A stretch of 64,000 nt of DNA, taken from the NCBI RefSeq assembly GCF_000276665.1, contig NW_004955429.1, positions 6,754,032 through 6,818,031 of the forward strand, in the 5' to 3' direction. A program made the translations under genes and the position numbers. This document shows positions 24,164 through 35,338 of the stretch, piece after piece. Each line of letters starts with the position of its first letter. Within the stretch, counting starts at the first letter, position 1. The notes under the pieces are model-generated. The model searched no databases. It had not been told where the DNA came from and saw only the letters and a program-made list of their open reading frames with translations. The stretch comes from Chinchilla lanigera (lineage: Eukaryota; Chordata; Mammalia; Rodentia; Chinchillidae).

Positions 24164-25023
24164 TCTCTCTATTTTCTTTGATTTATTTTGCTTTCTTTTT
24201 CTTTTTATATTCTTAGCTTACTAATTTTAAGCCTTTTTCTAATAATACATATAAGACCATAATTTTCCCTTAAGTATATATTTAGCTGAATTTCTTGTTT
24301 TGATGAAGTACTTCTATTATTATTCAGCTCAAGCTATTTTTAATTATACGATGATTTCTTTTTTGAACTACGAGTTACTTCCGTGTTTATATAGTTAGTT
24401 TTCAAGCATATGAAGGCTTTGTTGGTGTCATTTGATATTGATTTCTATCTTATTGTATTGTGTTAGGAAAACATGCTTGTTTCTATTCCAATCCTCAAAC
24501 ATTTGTTGAGGTTTTTTTTTTTTTTAAGATCCAGTATATGGCCAATATTGATGAATACTCTTGTTCACCAAATGGTATTCAATACATGCTTATTAGATGC
24601 ATTATTCAAAATATGCTCATTAGATCAAGTTTATTAATTATGATGTTTAAGTCACATATTATGAAGAATTTTTCCCATTTTCTGTGCTAATTACTGAGTA
24701 GTTGTGTTAAAATACCACACTGACTATAGATTTTTCTATTTCTCTTCATCTTTCAATTTTTAAATCTGTTATTAATTTATTAGGCACTATAATTTTCAAA
24801 TTGCTAAAACTACCGGTTGAAACAAACCTTTCAGGATTATAAATTATCCCTGTTCATTTTGCATGATGCCATTTGTCTGAAAGCCTACTTTTTCTAAAAG
24901 TAACTTGGCTGTCTATCTCTCTGGGCCTTCTTCTTTTCCAGTCATCTATAGGTGGGTTCTCTTTGGCTCCGTCCTTTCTTTATCAAGCGTAGTTTGTATC
25001 TTCTTTCTATAATAAGCATCATT

Positions 25024-25119
25024 GGGGCTGGGGATTTAGCTCAGCGGCAAAGCGCCTGCCTGGCAAGGGCAAGGTCGTGAGTTTGGTTCCTGGTACTGGA
25101 GAAAAACCAAAAACAAAAA
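25024..25119 (+). mobile_element. ID SINE, young
   Basis: Flanked by CTATAATAAGCATCAT at 25007-25022 and 25120-25135. Confidence 0.97.
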
Positions 25120-25650
25120 CTATAATAAGCATCATCTTATTTCATGGTTATGGAATAAAATCACATCCATCTTTTTCTCCATTTCCCCAAATAAAGTTAA
25201 GCTCCACAGGACTCCTTCACTTTAAATTTTATTTGATTTTACAAACAAAACTTCAGAGTTAAGCAAGGCTCATAATTAACAAAAGTAATGTAAGAGGCAG
25301 ATGAAGGAAATGTGCTGTCTTCCCTGTAACAACTTAAGAGTGACCATCTTTGTGTCATATAATAGGACCAAAAAATCTGATTTGATGTGGCATTGAAACT
25401 TACATGAATATTTGCAAGTCTACTAATTTATTCGGTTCCTTTATTCTTATCAATTTATCTTTGGAAGGATAATATGAACAAAGATTCTGGAAATCACTGA
25501 CATATCCTTAAAAGTAGTCTCCAAGAGTCTTGTAATTCTGACAAGTTGTCTTATTCAATAATCGGATGCTCTCAAAATGTCATGTTTGACATTTCTGTAT
25601 TTCTATATAGTATAAATACTTGTAAGAGTCTTTTGTCAAATCAGTAGATT

Positions 25651-26530
25651 GCTAACATTTTTTTTCTTTCAGCTGTATGATAAAAAAGAATAAGTACCCA
25701 TGATTCTATCAGATTTTTTTATAGAGATTGATAGTACTGTCTCATTTATATCACCCACCCTAGCAGCTGGGCTTTGATATTTCTATGTTCTGTGTGCTCC
25801 TTTCTGATTGCCTGAATTGAGAGTTGCTGGGCCTGGGCAGAGTAACAGTCGGTGGATTTGGTAGACTTTTGTCGTTGTGTTCACATCTGTAGTTGTGTAC
25901 AAAGAACTGCACCAGAGTTTACTCCTCCAATTCAGGTGTACTCTGTCTGTCCTTCTCACTGAGATGGTGGAGCCCCATTCCTCATGATGCCTCTAACGCA
26001 GGTGCTCCTGCCAAAGTGGGAACCCCTGAGGGAGTATCTACTGTCTACTCCTTATTCACCAGCCAAATCTTGAGCTTTTCTCCTGGCCCAAGAAAGAGAA
26101 AGGAGTTAAGCGTAAGGTTCTTCCAATCAGTCTCCGGCACTATCTCTGTTAGACAGTGGAGAATGGTTTTGTGTGGGACTGACTCCCTGCCTCATCAACA
26201 TCTCCAGCCGTTTTCTATTCTTTTCTTTTCATTCCATTTTGTCAATGTTTGGGAATAGTCTTCCTTCACATAATACAATTTGTTTCCTACTTCTTCTCAG
26301 CAAGAGAAAAATAAATGATGTCACTGCTGTGGTTTTCCCGGACTCACCCCCTCTCCACCATGAGGAACAGAATTTCCACGCTGGACCCATGTTGTGTCTT
26401 TCCTCCTAGCAGTCCCCCCACATCATCTCCTCCTGTCTTTCCAACTCCAACCTGCAGCGCTGAGTCACAGATGGGGATTTTGTCTCAACATCTTCCCCTT
26501 GTTTCTATCTCAGTCACTCTTGAGCCACGT
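25651..26530. other. Probable L1 5' region or low-copy sequence; no gene seen
   Basis: Follows the antisense L1. Several overlapping + strand frames (25.9-26.75 kb) have no domains; two run into the purine repeat and are artefacts. Confidence 0.4.
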
Positions 26531-26555
26531 GCATGTATTATTCAGCAAAACTGAT

Positions 26556-26709
26556 AAAAAAAAAAAAAGAAGAAAGAAAGAGAGAAAGAGAGAGAGAAAG
26601 AGAAAGAGAAAGAGAGAAAGAGAGAAAGAGAGAGAGAAAGAAAGAAAGAAAGAAAGGAAGGAAGGAAGGAAGGAAGGAAGGAAGGAAGGAAGGAAGGAAG
26701 GAAGGAAGG
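26556..26709. repeat. Polypurine microsatellite (GAAA/GAGA/GGAA)n
   Basis: A run of A, then AGAA/AGAG units, then about 13 GGAA units. A 150-base perfect purine tract on the + strand. The Lys/Arg/Glu frames across it are artefacts. Confidence 0.98.
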
Positions 26710-26819
26710 CACCAAAACATCAATCACACACCATGGGGTTAGATCATGAACATTAATTCTAAAAAAAATAAATAAATAAAGCAGATTCGTGCTGAAGTTT
26801 GACCCCACTACATACTGTT

Positions 26820-26968
26820 TTGGTGACCTGGAAGAATTACTTGACTTCTCTGAACCTCTCTATTCTTGTCCATAAAACTGGGATAATAATGCTGACCTCA
26901 TGATATGATTGTGAAATTAAATATATTTGTGAGAGGTCTTTAATAAAAACTCAGCATTTCATTAGTAA
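26820..26968 (+). repeat. MIR SINE fragment
   Basis: GAATTACTTGACTTCTCTGA, then CATAAAACTGGGATAATAAT and GACCTCATGATATGATTGTG follow MIR order. Confidence 0.8.
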
Positions 26969-27008
26969 TTTTGCTACCATACAGCCGAATTATAGAGCAA
27001 TGTGAAAT

Positions 27009-27214
27009 TTGGGGGCACAGGGGGCTGGGGATTTAGCTCAGCGGCAAAGCGCCTGCCTGGCAAGTGCAAGGTCGTGAGTTTGGTTCCTGGTACCGGAGAA
27101 AAACCAAAAAAAAAAAAAAAAAAAATTTGGGGGCACAGAGAGGGCTACCGAGAGTCAAGCTCAGGACCTCATCCTTGCCAGGCAGGTGCCGCACTGCTGA
27201 GCAATATCCCCAGC
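27009..27214 (-). mobile_element. Older ID SINE split by a younger ID
   Basis: The older element (- strand, body about 27139-27214 plus a remnant before 27021) has flanks CAATGTGAAAT at 26998-27008 and 27215-27225. It is interrupted by the + strand ID at 27021-27122. Confidence 0.8.
27021..27122 (+). mobile_element. ID SINE, young, nested in older ID
   Basis: Near-consensus ID flanked by AAATTTGGGGGCACAG at 27005-27020 and 27123-27138. Confidence 0.97.
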
Positions 27215-27421
27215 CAATGTGAAATCTTAGACTTAAAAAAAAATTATGTATTTTGCTTACAGTATTCTTCAAAATCGAACTTGAACAACAAAAAATTTAG
27301 CTAGCTGCCACCAATTCTACCTTAGTTTCAGTCCTTTTTTTAATGTCATTATTTTAATGTGTATTGCTTTGCTTTTAAAGGTTAAAAAAGGAGAGAAAAA
27401 GAATACATAAAGAACACTTTT

Positions 27422-27585
27422 AGCCAGGCATGGTGGTGCACACCTGTAATCCCAGCACTTGGGAGGCTGAGGCAAGAGGATTGTTGCAAGTTCGAGACCA
27501 GCCTGGCTACAAAGTGAGCTCAAGGCCAGCCTGAATGGCATAGAGAGACCCTGTCCCAAAAAGATTAAAAAAAAAAAAAAAAAAA
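27422..27585 (+). mobile_element. B1 SINE
   Basis: AGCCAGGCATGGTGGTGCAC start, internal duplication, CCCTGTCCC end and A tail. Confidence 0.95.
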
Positions 27586-27594
27586 GAATACTGG

Positions 27595-28375
27595 TTATGA
27601 AGTACTACTTTGACATAAAGAAGAATAAACTTGAGGCATTCATAGGAAAATGGATACACCATGAGACCATAGTGTTAAATGAAATAAATCAGACACACAA
27701 GCTTAAATATTACATGATTTCTTTATATGAGAAACCCAAAATTTAAACAAGGGACAAAATAAAAACATAATAGGAAGTAGAGAGATCTTCTTTAATGTGA
27801 AGGGGATCAAGAGATGGAGCGGGAGAGGGGAGAGAAAGAGGATGAAAAAAGAATTGAAAGAAAAAAAGGACTGCTTCCTCTCTGTGCTCAGCTGGCCCTG
27901 TTTGCACACAGGCGTGTGCCGGAATAGCTTGTGCTGGACTCAGCCCCTGCTGGAAGCACGCTTTCCCTCCTGTCATCTTCCAGCCCTACGTGTAGCTATT
28001 TTTGCCAAGTCATCAGCTGTATTTTTGTCCTGGGGTTAACAAAAAAATATATTAATTGTTCCATTAAACTTTAGTAAAACTTTAAGAGAAAGAACAATGA
28101 AAGTAGAGCTCTTGCAAATGAGAAGAGCAGGGAGGCACAGGAGGGGTAGGGAACAAAAAAAGAATTGAGATGTGTTTGTACATCTCCCAACTCCCCACGA
28201 TCAATGTAGTCATTATGTGGCTGGGGATTTAGCTCAGCGGCAAAGTGCCTGCCTGGCAAGGGCAAGGTTGAGAGTTCAGTTCCCGGTACCGGAGGAAAAC
28301 CAAAAAAAAAAAAAAAAAAAAAAGTAGTCATTATGTACTGCAAACATGTACTAATAAATTTTTTTTTGAAAAAAA
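27595..28375 (+). mobile_element. L1 3' ends with later ID insertion
   Basis: 27600-27870 and 28075-28375 contain the same 3'-UTR pattern as 1-245 and 51.1 kb (GGATCAAGAGATGGAGC, AATTGAGATGTGT, ATGTACTGCAAACATGTACT). The stretch between (27871-28070) does not match and is unassigned. Confidence 0.6.
28219..28323 (+). mobile_element. ID SINE, young
   Basis: Flanked by GTAGTCATTATGT at 28206-28218 and 28324-28336. Confidence 0.97.
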
Positions 28376-29832
28376 CTTCTTGTAAACCCCCTCAAAGAAT
28401 ATCTTTTAGTTTCCAAGTATAAGCTTATACTGACAACCCATTTTAGAACTGTTGTGAATTAGACTTTTTCAAATTCCAAAAATATTCTTCTACTGTGATA
28501 TAAAACAAAAATATTCAGCCCAAATGTATCTCTTCCTTTAAGAAGGTAAATAAAACAAGCTGCTGACTGACATACAAAAACACATTCAAATATTAATAGG
28601 ACTGCTCTCTTCTGATCTGGTCCTTCAAAAGCTGGCCAAAGTCAGTTTCCCCCACCCCTGGGACCTGAGGTGGAGATCTGTGTCGAGTATAATTTGTTGG
28701 CCAGGCCTGGGGCTTGGCTCCGGTTGGAAAAACGAAGCAAACAGCACAGGGCAGAGAGGGAAGCCGAGCTGTGGGACAATCCCAGCGGCAGCTTTGGAGC
28801 TTGGAAGCCCCTTCAGAGTTGTCCTGAAGCTGTGAGTAGTCAGTGTGGTTCCACAGTGTCCAGTCCTTGGCTTTAGCTGTTCCGGGCAGGGGGACTTTTC
28901 TCCTGAAGGCAGTACCCAGAGGGACCGTACATACCTGTGATCCGGGGAATGAGGTCGGGAGCCTGAGTCACTGACCACAGTATCCATTGTGTGCTTAAGG
29001 CAAATACATCCAGACTTTGCTAACTTATATTTCGGGTGTGCATTGCAAACTAACATCTACTGAACACTTAATAACAGCAACCAAATTCAGGGTAAAGTAC
29101 TTTTAAAAATCATCAGAGGAAAAAAATGAAAATAGTATAAAATTCTTACTCATTTGAATGGAAATAACCTTGCACTGAACATTGTAATTATTCAACATGT
29201 CAACTGTCTATTTAAAAAAAAAACATAGAATACTATTTCCAAATATACATGGCCCTCTTACTATTGTTAGTTTTATTAGTGTATAACTTGAATATTTAAT
29301 GTTGGGCCTATGTTACTCCCTACCCACTAAGGGAGTACATAGATGAGTACATAGAGTTGATACATGTAGCTACAAGTCCAGAGATTACCATGCAGAAACT
29401 GTGATGGACAGAGGGCAGGAGACTTTCAGTGGCTGCTGAGCTGTCCCATGGTCTGGGACAGATTAATTTGGGCTAAATCCTATTGGGAAATTTATCACTT
29501 TCTTGAATCAGTACCAAAAGAGGGAGGCAGAAATGAAAAGGAATTTCTTTACGTGGAATGTGAATTAGTAAATAATAAAGAAATAATAGCATTAGAAAAC
29601 TCACCATTTTGTAACCAGCATTGTAATAATTTGTTTAATCAAAAACCCATCCATGGATATGAAAATGAAATGATCGAGAGGACAGTTAGGCCGGCTCACA
29701 CTGAGACACAAGCTACAAGACACTAGCTTACATTCTTCAAAAATGCCAATGGCATGGAAAGAAAAGTTCAGGAACTGTCCCACAATAAAGAAGACCAAAC
29801 GCAATACATGAGTCTGACTTGGATCCTGAACA
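28376..29832. other. Low-copy sequence; GC-rich patch at 28.62-28.96 kb
   Basis: No repeat recognised. The patch has overlapping open frames on both strands (143 codons on -, 68 on +) but no domain that I recognise. No gene called. Confidence 0.4.
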
Positions 29833-29844
29833 AGAAGTAAAAAT

Positions 29845-29959
29845 TTCTTTTTTTTTTTTTTTTTTTGGTTTTGGTTTTTCTCCGGTACCGGGAACCAAAC
29901 TCACGACCTTGCGCTTGCCAGGCAGGCGCTTTTGCCCCTGAGCTAAATCCCCAGCCCCC
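29845..29959 (-). mobile_element. ID SINE, young
   Basis: Near-consensus, flanked by AGAAGTAAAAAT at 29833-29844 and 29960-29971. Confidence 0.97.
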
Positions 29960-30004
29960 AGAAGTAAAAATGTCTATGAAGGACATTATAAGGTACTTTG
30001 AAAC

Positions 30005-30158
30005 ATTTTTTTAATTTTTATTTTTATTAGTACACAACTGCAGTACAGCATGATTACATTCATCTTGAGGAGTTGGTGCATATACATGCCACATCTTCTT
30101 TTCATGTCCCTGTCTCCTCCTCTTCCTCCTCACTCCATCTCTTACTATCCTTCTATTT
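30005..30158 (-). mobile_element. L1 3' end, 5'-truncated
   Basis: Starts with TTTTTATTAGTACACAACTG, the reverse complement of the L1 3' terminus, and continues as 3' UTR. Confidence 0.65.
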
Positions 30159-30175
30159 GAAAATTTTAAACATGA

Positions 30176-30345
30176 GCTGGGCGTGTTGGTGCACGCCTGT
30201 AATCCCAGCACTCGGGAGGCTGAAGCAGGAGGATCGTTGTGAGTTCGAGACCAGCCTGGGCTACAAAGTAAGCTCAGGGCCAGCCTGAACTGCACAGTGA
30301 GACCCTGTCTCAAAAAGATTAAAAAAAAATTTTTTTTTAAAAAAA
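30176..30345 (+). mobile_element. B1 SINE, young
   Basis: Flanked by GAAAATTTTAAACATGA at 30159-30175 and 30346-30362; complete with internal duplication. Confidence 0.97.
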
Positions 30346-30362
30346 GAAAATTTTAAACATGA

Positions 30363-31378
30363 CATTTACCCTAGATGAATGTATTTTTATCAATACAGAG
30401 TTTCCCAGATTTCATAATTATATTATTATAAAGTATAATATATAGGAAATATATAGGAATTAATGTTTATGATCTCCGTACCTTAATTTCACTTGGTTAA
30501 ACTTAATCATATGCATAGAAGTATTAATAAATGTATATAAAATAAAAGAGAATGATAGTATAAATATGGTCAAATGTGAATAAAGTGAATATAGGAAAAA
30601 GGTATTGTATAATTCTTGCAATTTTATTCAAGTATAATTTTTCCCAAATAATAAATGGAAAATAGATAATGATACAGATATATTCTAGCTCTGTCCGCTG
30701 AAGTTGCCTGGGGACAAGGTCACCCCTTTAGTTCAAGCTAAATATATCTCTCTAGGACCTAGAATTTGATCCTTAATGCCATGTTCCATTAAAAGAGCAC
30801 AGAATCATTGAGGTAAATAACTGATTCTGTATCTGAGGCAGAGAAGGTACAATGTGAGTCGGGAACATCTTATCAGGTCAGAAAGTCAGCAAGCTTTCAT
30901 ATTATGGGCCAACTCAAAAGGACTCAATGCAAGGTTAAGAGTTTAACACTGGCTAGGGTAAAACAATCGGAATTTAAATCAGAAAAGGTAATTTCAAACA
31001 TTCAAACACATTTTCATTTTTTTGGAATATGGATTAAAGGAAAAATGAATGATCAATTCAAATGATAAATCCAATTTGACTAAAAGCCAGGTTCTTAGTA
31101 TCTTTCTCTAGCAAAGGAATGTTGACTTACTGGGAAGCCACTTCCATACTTGGGCCAAGAAGCAGGACTCAGTGAGAATCTTCTACTTGACTACATTTTT
31201 TTTGAGTGAGGGGACACAAAAATAGAGAACTGTAACAAAGGTTAACCTCTCCCCAGTATTTATTTGCCCCTTTTCCTTTATAGAAACACAACTTTACTGG
31301 ACTTTACTGGACACATGGCATTCAGGAAAAAGACTGTGTTTTTCATCCCTTCCTGAACTTGGGTGTGATTATGTGATT
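30363..31378. other. No gene seen
   Basis: AT-rich, no repeat recognised, no convincing open frame. Confidence 0.4.
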
Positions 31379-31394
31379 AAATTCACAAAAAGAG

Positions 31395-31498
31395 TGGCTG
31401 GGGATTTAGCTCAGCAGCATAGCCCCTGCCTGGCAAGCGCAAGGTGGTGAGTTCAATTCCCAGTACTGGAAAAAAATCCAAAAAACAAATAAATAAAT
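31395..31498 (+). mobile_element. ID SINE
   Basis: Flanked by AAATTCACAAAAAGAG (31379-31394) and AAATTTACAAAAAGAG (31499-31514). Confidence 0.96.
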
Positions 31499-31837
31499 AA
31501 ATTTACAAAAAGAGGAGAAAAAATGTTTTGTATTATTTAAAGAATATGCCTTTTAATAGATGTGTGACCTTTTTCCACCTTTTTTCCTTTGTTAGAATGT
31601 ATATATGATAGAAAAATCATAGTTGAGATCATGAGCAACAAAATAGATAAAGCTTAGTCAATGGAACAACCTCATAAAACATTTCTTTGAGCTACCTACC
31701 ATTACATTCTGGGGTGATAAATTATTTTCTTTCTTTTTTCAGGAGTTGTTTTTTATATACAGCCAGACATCTAACCTAATCAATATAAAAATAATATTTG
31801 AAAAACTCTCACTTTAGGAATATATTTAAAGGAGTAA

Positions 31838-32000
31838 AAATTCATTTATTAATGCACTGAACAAATTTGGAATTACTCAGTGCCAAGCACTGTTCTAGAC
31901 ACTTAGGACAGCTGTGAACAAAATATGCCAAGTCTACTTTTACCAACTTACATCCATTAGTATGGGGAGACATTCAATAAATAACTGAATGTACAATAAA
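31838..32000 (+). repeat. Ancient mammalian-wide repeat fragment
   Basis: AATTCATTTATTAATGCACTG..GCCAAGCACTGTTCTAGACAC and GTGAACAAAATATGCCAAGT resemble a very common old mammalian repeat. Family not assigned. Confidence 0.5.
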
Positions 32001-32033
32001 TAACTAAATAAATATGGTAGAGAGAGATACTGA

Positions 32034-32435
32034 GCTGTGGTTTGCTCTAAAATGTCCCCCAAAAGTCTCATGTGCTCAAAGGTGAGGCTTTTAGAAGGTG
32101 ACTGGATCATGAAGGTTTTCTACTTACCAATGGATTCATCCATTGATGACCTCATAGCTGAATGTGCTGTTAGGAGGTGGGCCCTGATTCAAGGAGGTGG
32201 GTCACTTTAGGTGTGCTTCCCAGGGACTATCTCTTGCCGTGGTTCTCTTCTTGCTCTGCTTCCTGGCTGCCTGAGTTAAGCAGCTTTGCTCTTCCAGGTC
32301 CTTCCACTGTGGTACTTGTGCCACAAAGCCAGCTGACCATGGACTGAGCCCTCTGAAACTGTGGGCCAAAATAAACCTCTTCCATTTTAGTTGTGGGTGT
32401 CAGGTATTTTGTCCCAGCAACACAAAAGATACAGC
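32034..32435 (+). mobile_element. MaLR-type solo LTR
   Basis: CTAAAATGTCCCCCAAAAGTC start, GGAGGTGGGCCCTGATTC, then CTGTGGGCCAAAATAAACCT carrying a polyadenylation signal, and GTCCCAGCAACAC end. Confidence 0.88.
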
Positions 32436-32904
32436 AATAAATATTAAGTGGGAAGTACTAACAGGAGGGCCATTAGCAAGGCCATTATGGCCGGGGCCAA
32501 GAAAACACCAGGAGAATGCATGAAATCACAGGGCTTCTGTGGTAGAAACTTGAGGTCTTCTGCTAAGAGAATGATCAGAGGGCTTTAAGCAAAGGAATGA
32601 GATGATCAGAGTTGTTTTTAAAGCAAGTAGGTGGGAGGGGTACAAGTGTGGGACCAGAAAATACTCTATCATGACAGAGATCAGGTTGATAGTTGTAGAA
32701 AAGTGATCAGAATCTAGGTATATTTTGATATTGGAGAAGACACGATTTGCTGAGAAATGGAGAAAATGAGAGAATGAGGACTGAGAGATGACTTCATGAG
32801 TTGGTCTGATGTACACTGCCTTGGTGAGTACCCCACTATACATTCTAATGTGTGGATAATGATTTGAGGAACATGAAGGTTTTGTGGCAACTTTTCAAGA
32901 CATT

Positions 32905-33140
32905 CATTACAGTATCAACAACATCTACAATGACTTTCCATGTGCTAAACATGTATATGTTACTTCATTTGATTTCCACAACAATTCCATGAAAGAGCTA
33001 TTTCTATGCATCCTACTTTTTTACATATAAAGACATAAACAGATTGTGCAACTTAAGTCACATAATGAGTAAAGAGCAGAGCCATTGTTCCAGCTCACAG
33101 CTCCAAAGCATGAGTTCCAAACTCCTCTCCTACAGAGCCT
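32905..33140 (+). repeat. MIR SINE
   Basis: CCATGTGCTAAACATGTATA, ATTTGATTTCCACAACAATT, GTGCAACTTAAGTCACATAA and GTAAAGAGCAGAGCCA follow the MIR core in order. Confidence 0.8.
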
Positions 33141-33184
33141 TCGATGTTTCTATTCTTCCTGCAGTTTAAAGGAGGTTCTGACAA

Positions 33185-33359
33185 GCTGGTCATAGTGGCA
33201 CATGGCTGTAATCCCAGCACTCAGAGGCTGAGACAGGAGGATCACCATAAGTTGGAGGCCAGTCTGGGCTAAATAGTGAGTTCCAGGCCAGACCGAAGTA
33301 CATAGAGAGACCCTGTCTCCAAAAAGGAAACAAATAAACAAGCAAACAAACTAAAGCAA
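33185..33359 (+). mobile_element. B1 SINE
   Basis: B1 body with internal duplication and AAAC-rich tail. Flanks TTCTGACAA (about 33176-33184) and GTCTGACAA (33361-33369). Confidence 0.92.
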
Positions 33360-33489
33360 AGTCTGACAAATGAAGCCCAAACACAAATCTGTCCTGATGC
33401 TTATTTTTGTGAAGCCCATGAACCAAGAAAAAAACTTTTTTGGAAAACAACCAAAACAAAAATACTTCATGACAGCTGAAAATAATATG

Positions 33490-33675
33490 AAATTCAAATG
33501 TGTCCATAAATAAAGTTTTATTGGAACGCAGTCATGCTTATTCATTTCCATATTGTCTAAAGTTATTTTTGAGTTATAATGGCAGAGTAGACAAGTTTCA
33601 ACAGAGACCATATGGCACACAAAACCTAAAATAATTACTATCTGGACCTCTACAGGAAAAGTTTGCCAACTCTGG
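33490..33675 (+). mobile_element. hAT-type nonautonomous DNA transposon fragment
   Basis: ATAAAGTTTTATTGGAACGC, then GCAGAGTAGACAAGTTTCAA, TACAGGAAAAGTTTGCCAAC is a well-known mammalian Charlie-group pattern. The left terminus is not visible. Confidence 0.6.
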
Positions 33676-34750
33676 TTATGAAGGGCAAATTCTGTTCCAA
33701 CATTTCTATTGCAGTTAATCTCTCTAAAGTCGGAGAAGGTAGTACTCTCTATGAGAGTTTATTCAGCCAGTTTGGGATTAATTATTCATGTAGTTTTGTT
33801 CTACCACAAAAAAAGCACAATACACAATGGATGGAACCCAAAGTCAGAATGATGGCAAATAACAGTTGATAGCTCTCTCCTGCTCAAATGCTCACCCTCA
33901 CCCTCTTCTCTCTTTCTCTGTACATCAGGAAATTGCAAGTTCTTGTCATTTTAAAGTTATTGAAGGATTTACCTTAAGGAGCACTTTTTGCATATGTTAA
34001 ACTCTCAAACTTCTGGCTTTGAAACTCTATCACATGCTGATCTACATACTCTAATTGCAATCTAGTTTATGTCTAATGAATGCCAATGGAGAATAATCGT
34101 AACATTGATCAAGGGACAGCATTCCATAGCTCAGTAAGTCACTTTATTTCTACCAGAAACAAATTATGAAAAATCTACAAGCAAGGTTTTCCCAGTAGAA
34201 AGCTTTGTAACGATTGGGAGTAGAGGGAAATAAGAATACAGAAACAAGATAACAGCCACATGGGAAAGGAGAATGAGTGCCGATCTCTGCCAAGAAAAGA
34301 AAGGCTCTGAGCCACAGTTTTTATCTGTGAATCCAGAAGCACCTGAGGCTATGAACGTGTGTGTGCGAGCGCATGTGTTGCTAGGGTTGCTGCAGGCCTT
34401 GTTTTCAAGTAAAATTTTATCTGAACTGAGCTGAAGCAGCTCCTCTCCATCCATCTCTTTGGGGGCCAGTCCTGGAGAGTTGAGAACACTCATTACGAAG
34501 AAAAGCATTGGAATTGCGTTTGTATATATAAATGGCAATGCTACCCCATTCCTTGGAGAACAAGAACAGATTCTCTTCTCCCCTTTGGTTGTGCCTAGTG
34601 GCCTTTTGTCATAATATATCTTACATAAAAACTTTCCTCTATGGATTATTCATATCTACTACTTCTGGTAACAGAAATTTTCTTTAGGACCAAACTTTTG
34701 TTTTAAAAACATGAGACAACAGAGTTGCATTCTAGATCATCCTATTTATG
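33676..34750. other. No gene seen
   Basis: Low-copy sequence. The 124-codon - strand frame at 34164-34538 has no recognisable domain. Confidence 0.4.
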
Positions 34751-34754
34751 TAAC

Positions 34755-35042
34755 ATTTTTCAAAACAGATTTATTGAGGTATAGTTTCACACAACATATA
34801 AAGTGTACAATTTAATGGTTTTAGTATATTCACAGAGCTGTGCAGCCATCACCAAAATCAACCTCAGAATATTTTCGTTATCTCAGAAAGGAAATCTACA
34901 TCTCCCAGCCCTAGTCAACCACTAATCTACATTCTTTTTGTAAAGTTTTGTCTCTTCTGGGCATTTTATATAAATGGAGTCATCCAGTGTGTGGTGTTTG
35001 GTGGGTGGTTTCTTTAAGTTAGCATGTTTTCAAGGTTCTTCC
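34755..35042 (-). mobile_element. L1, antisense 3' part, old
   Basis: AGATTTATTGAGGTATAGTT, TTTTAGTATATTCACAGAGC and GGCATTTTATATAAATGGAG on the + strand are the reverse complement of an old L1 3' region. It stops where the next L1 begins. Confidence 0.75.
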
Positions 35043-35262
35043 ATATTTTTTAAAAAGAGAATTTAAAAAAAAACTATAAAAAGGATGCAGAATTTCAAAA
35101 CAAGATGATAAGAAGTTAACAATGGTTATTATATTGCATATTGTTATCTTCAAAGTAGTTGCTCAGATTACCCGACAGGCATGCAAAATTGATCAAACAA
35201 TATAAGCACTAACTGTTCCCTTCAATGAACTAATAGAAATTAGTAGTACAATTATCTTAGCT

Positions 35263-35304
<42 letters not shown>

Positions 35305-35338
35305 TGTGTATTCCCTTCCTTCTTTTCTCCTTTCCCCC
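35043..35338 (-). mobile_element. L1 3' UTR, younger, with microsatellite
   Basis: Same sequence as 13208-13502 and the reverse complement of 47.5-47.85 kb, including a (TG)n at 35265-35310. Confidence 0.75.
35265..35310. repeat. (TG)n microsatellite
   Basis: TG dinucleotides with one TATG interruption, inside the L1 3' UTR. Confidence 0.97.

Larger units (their letters stand above)
23810..25650 (-). mobile_element. L1, antisense, ORF2-region fragment, host of three ID insertions
   Basis: The + strand shows reverse-complement L1 landmarks: CTATTTCACTGGCTTCTGTG, then TTTGATATTGATTTCTATCT, and TTTCTATTTCTCTTCATCTT, in the order expected of antisense ORF2. No coding frame survives. IDs at 23858, 24056 and 25024 are inserted in it. 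Confidence 0.65.

Noticed and set aside
26394..26808. Lys/Arg/Glu-rich and Ser/Phe/Leu-rich frames on both strands
   Set aside because: Products of the polypurine microsatellite at 26556-26709.
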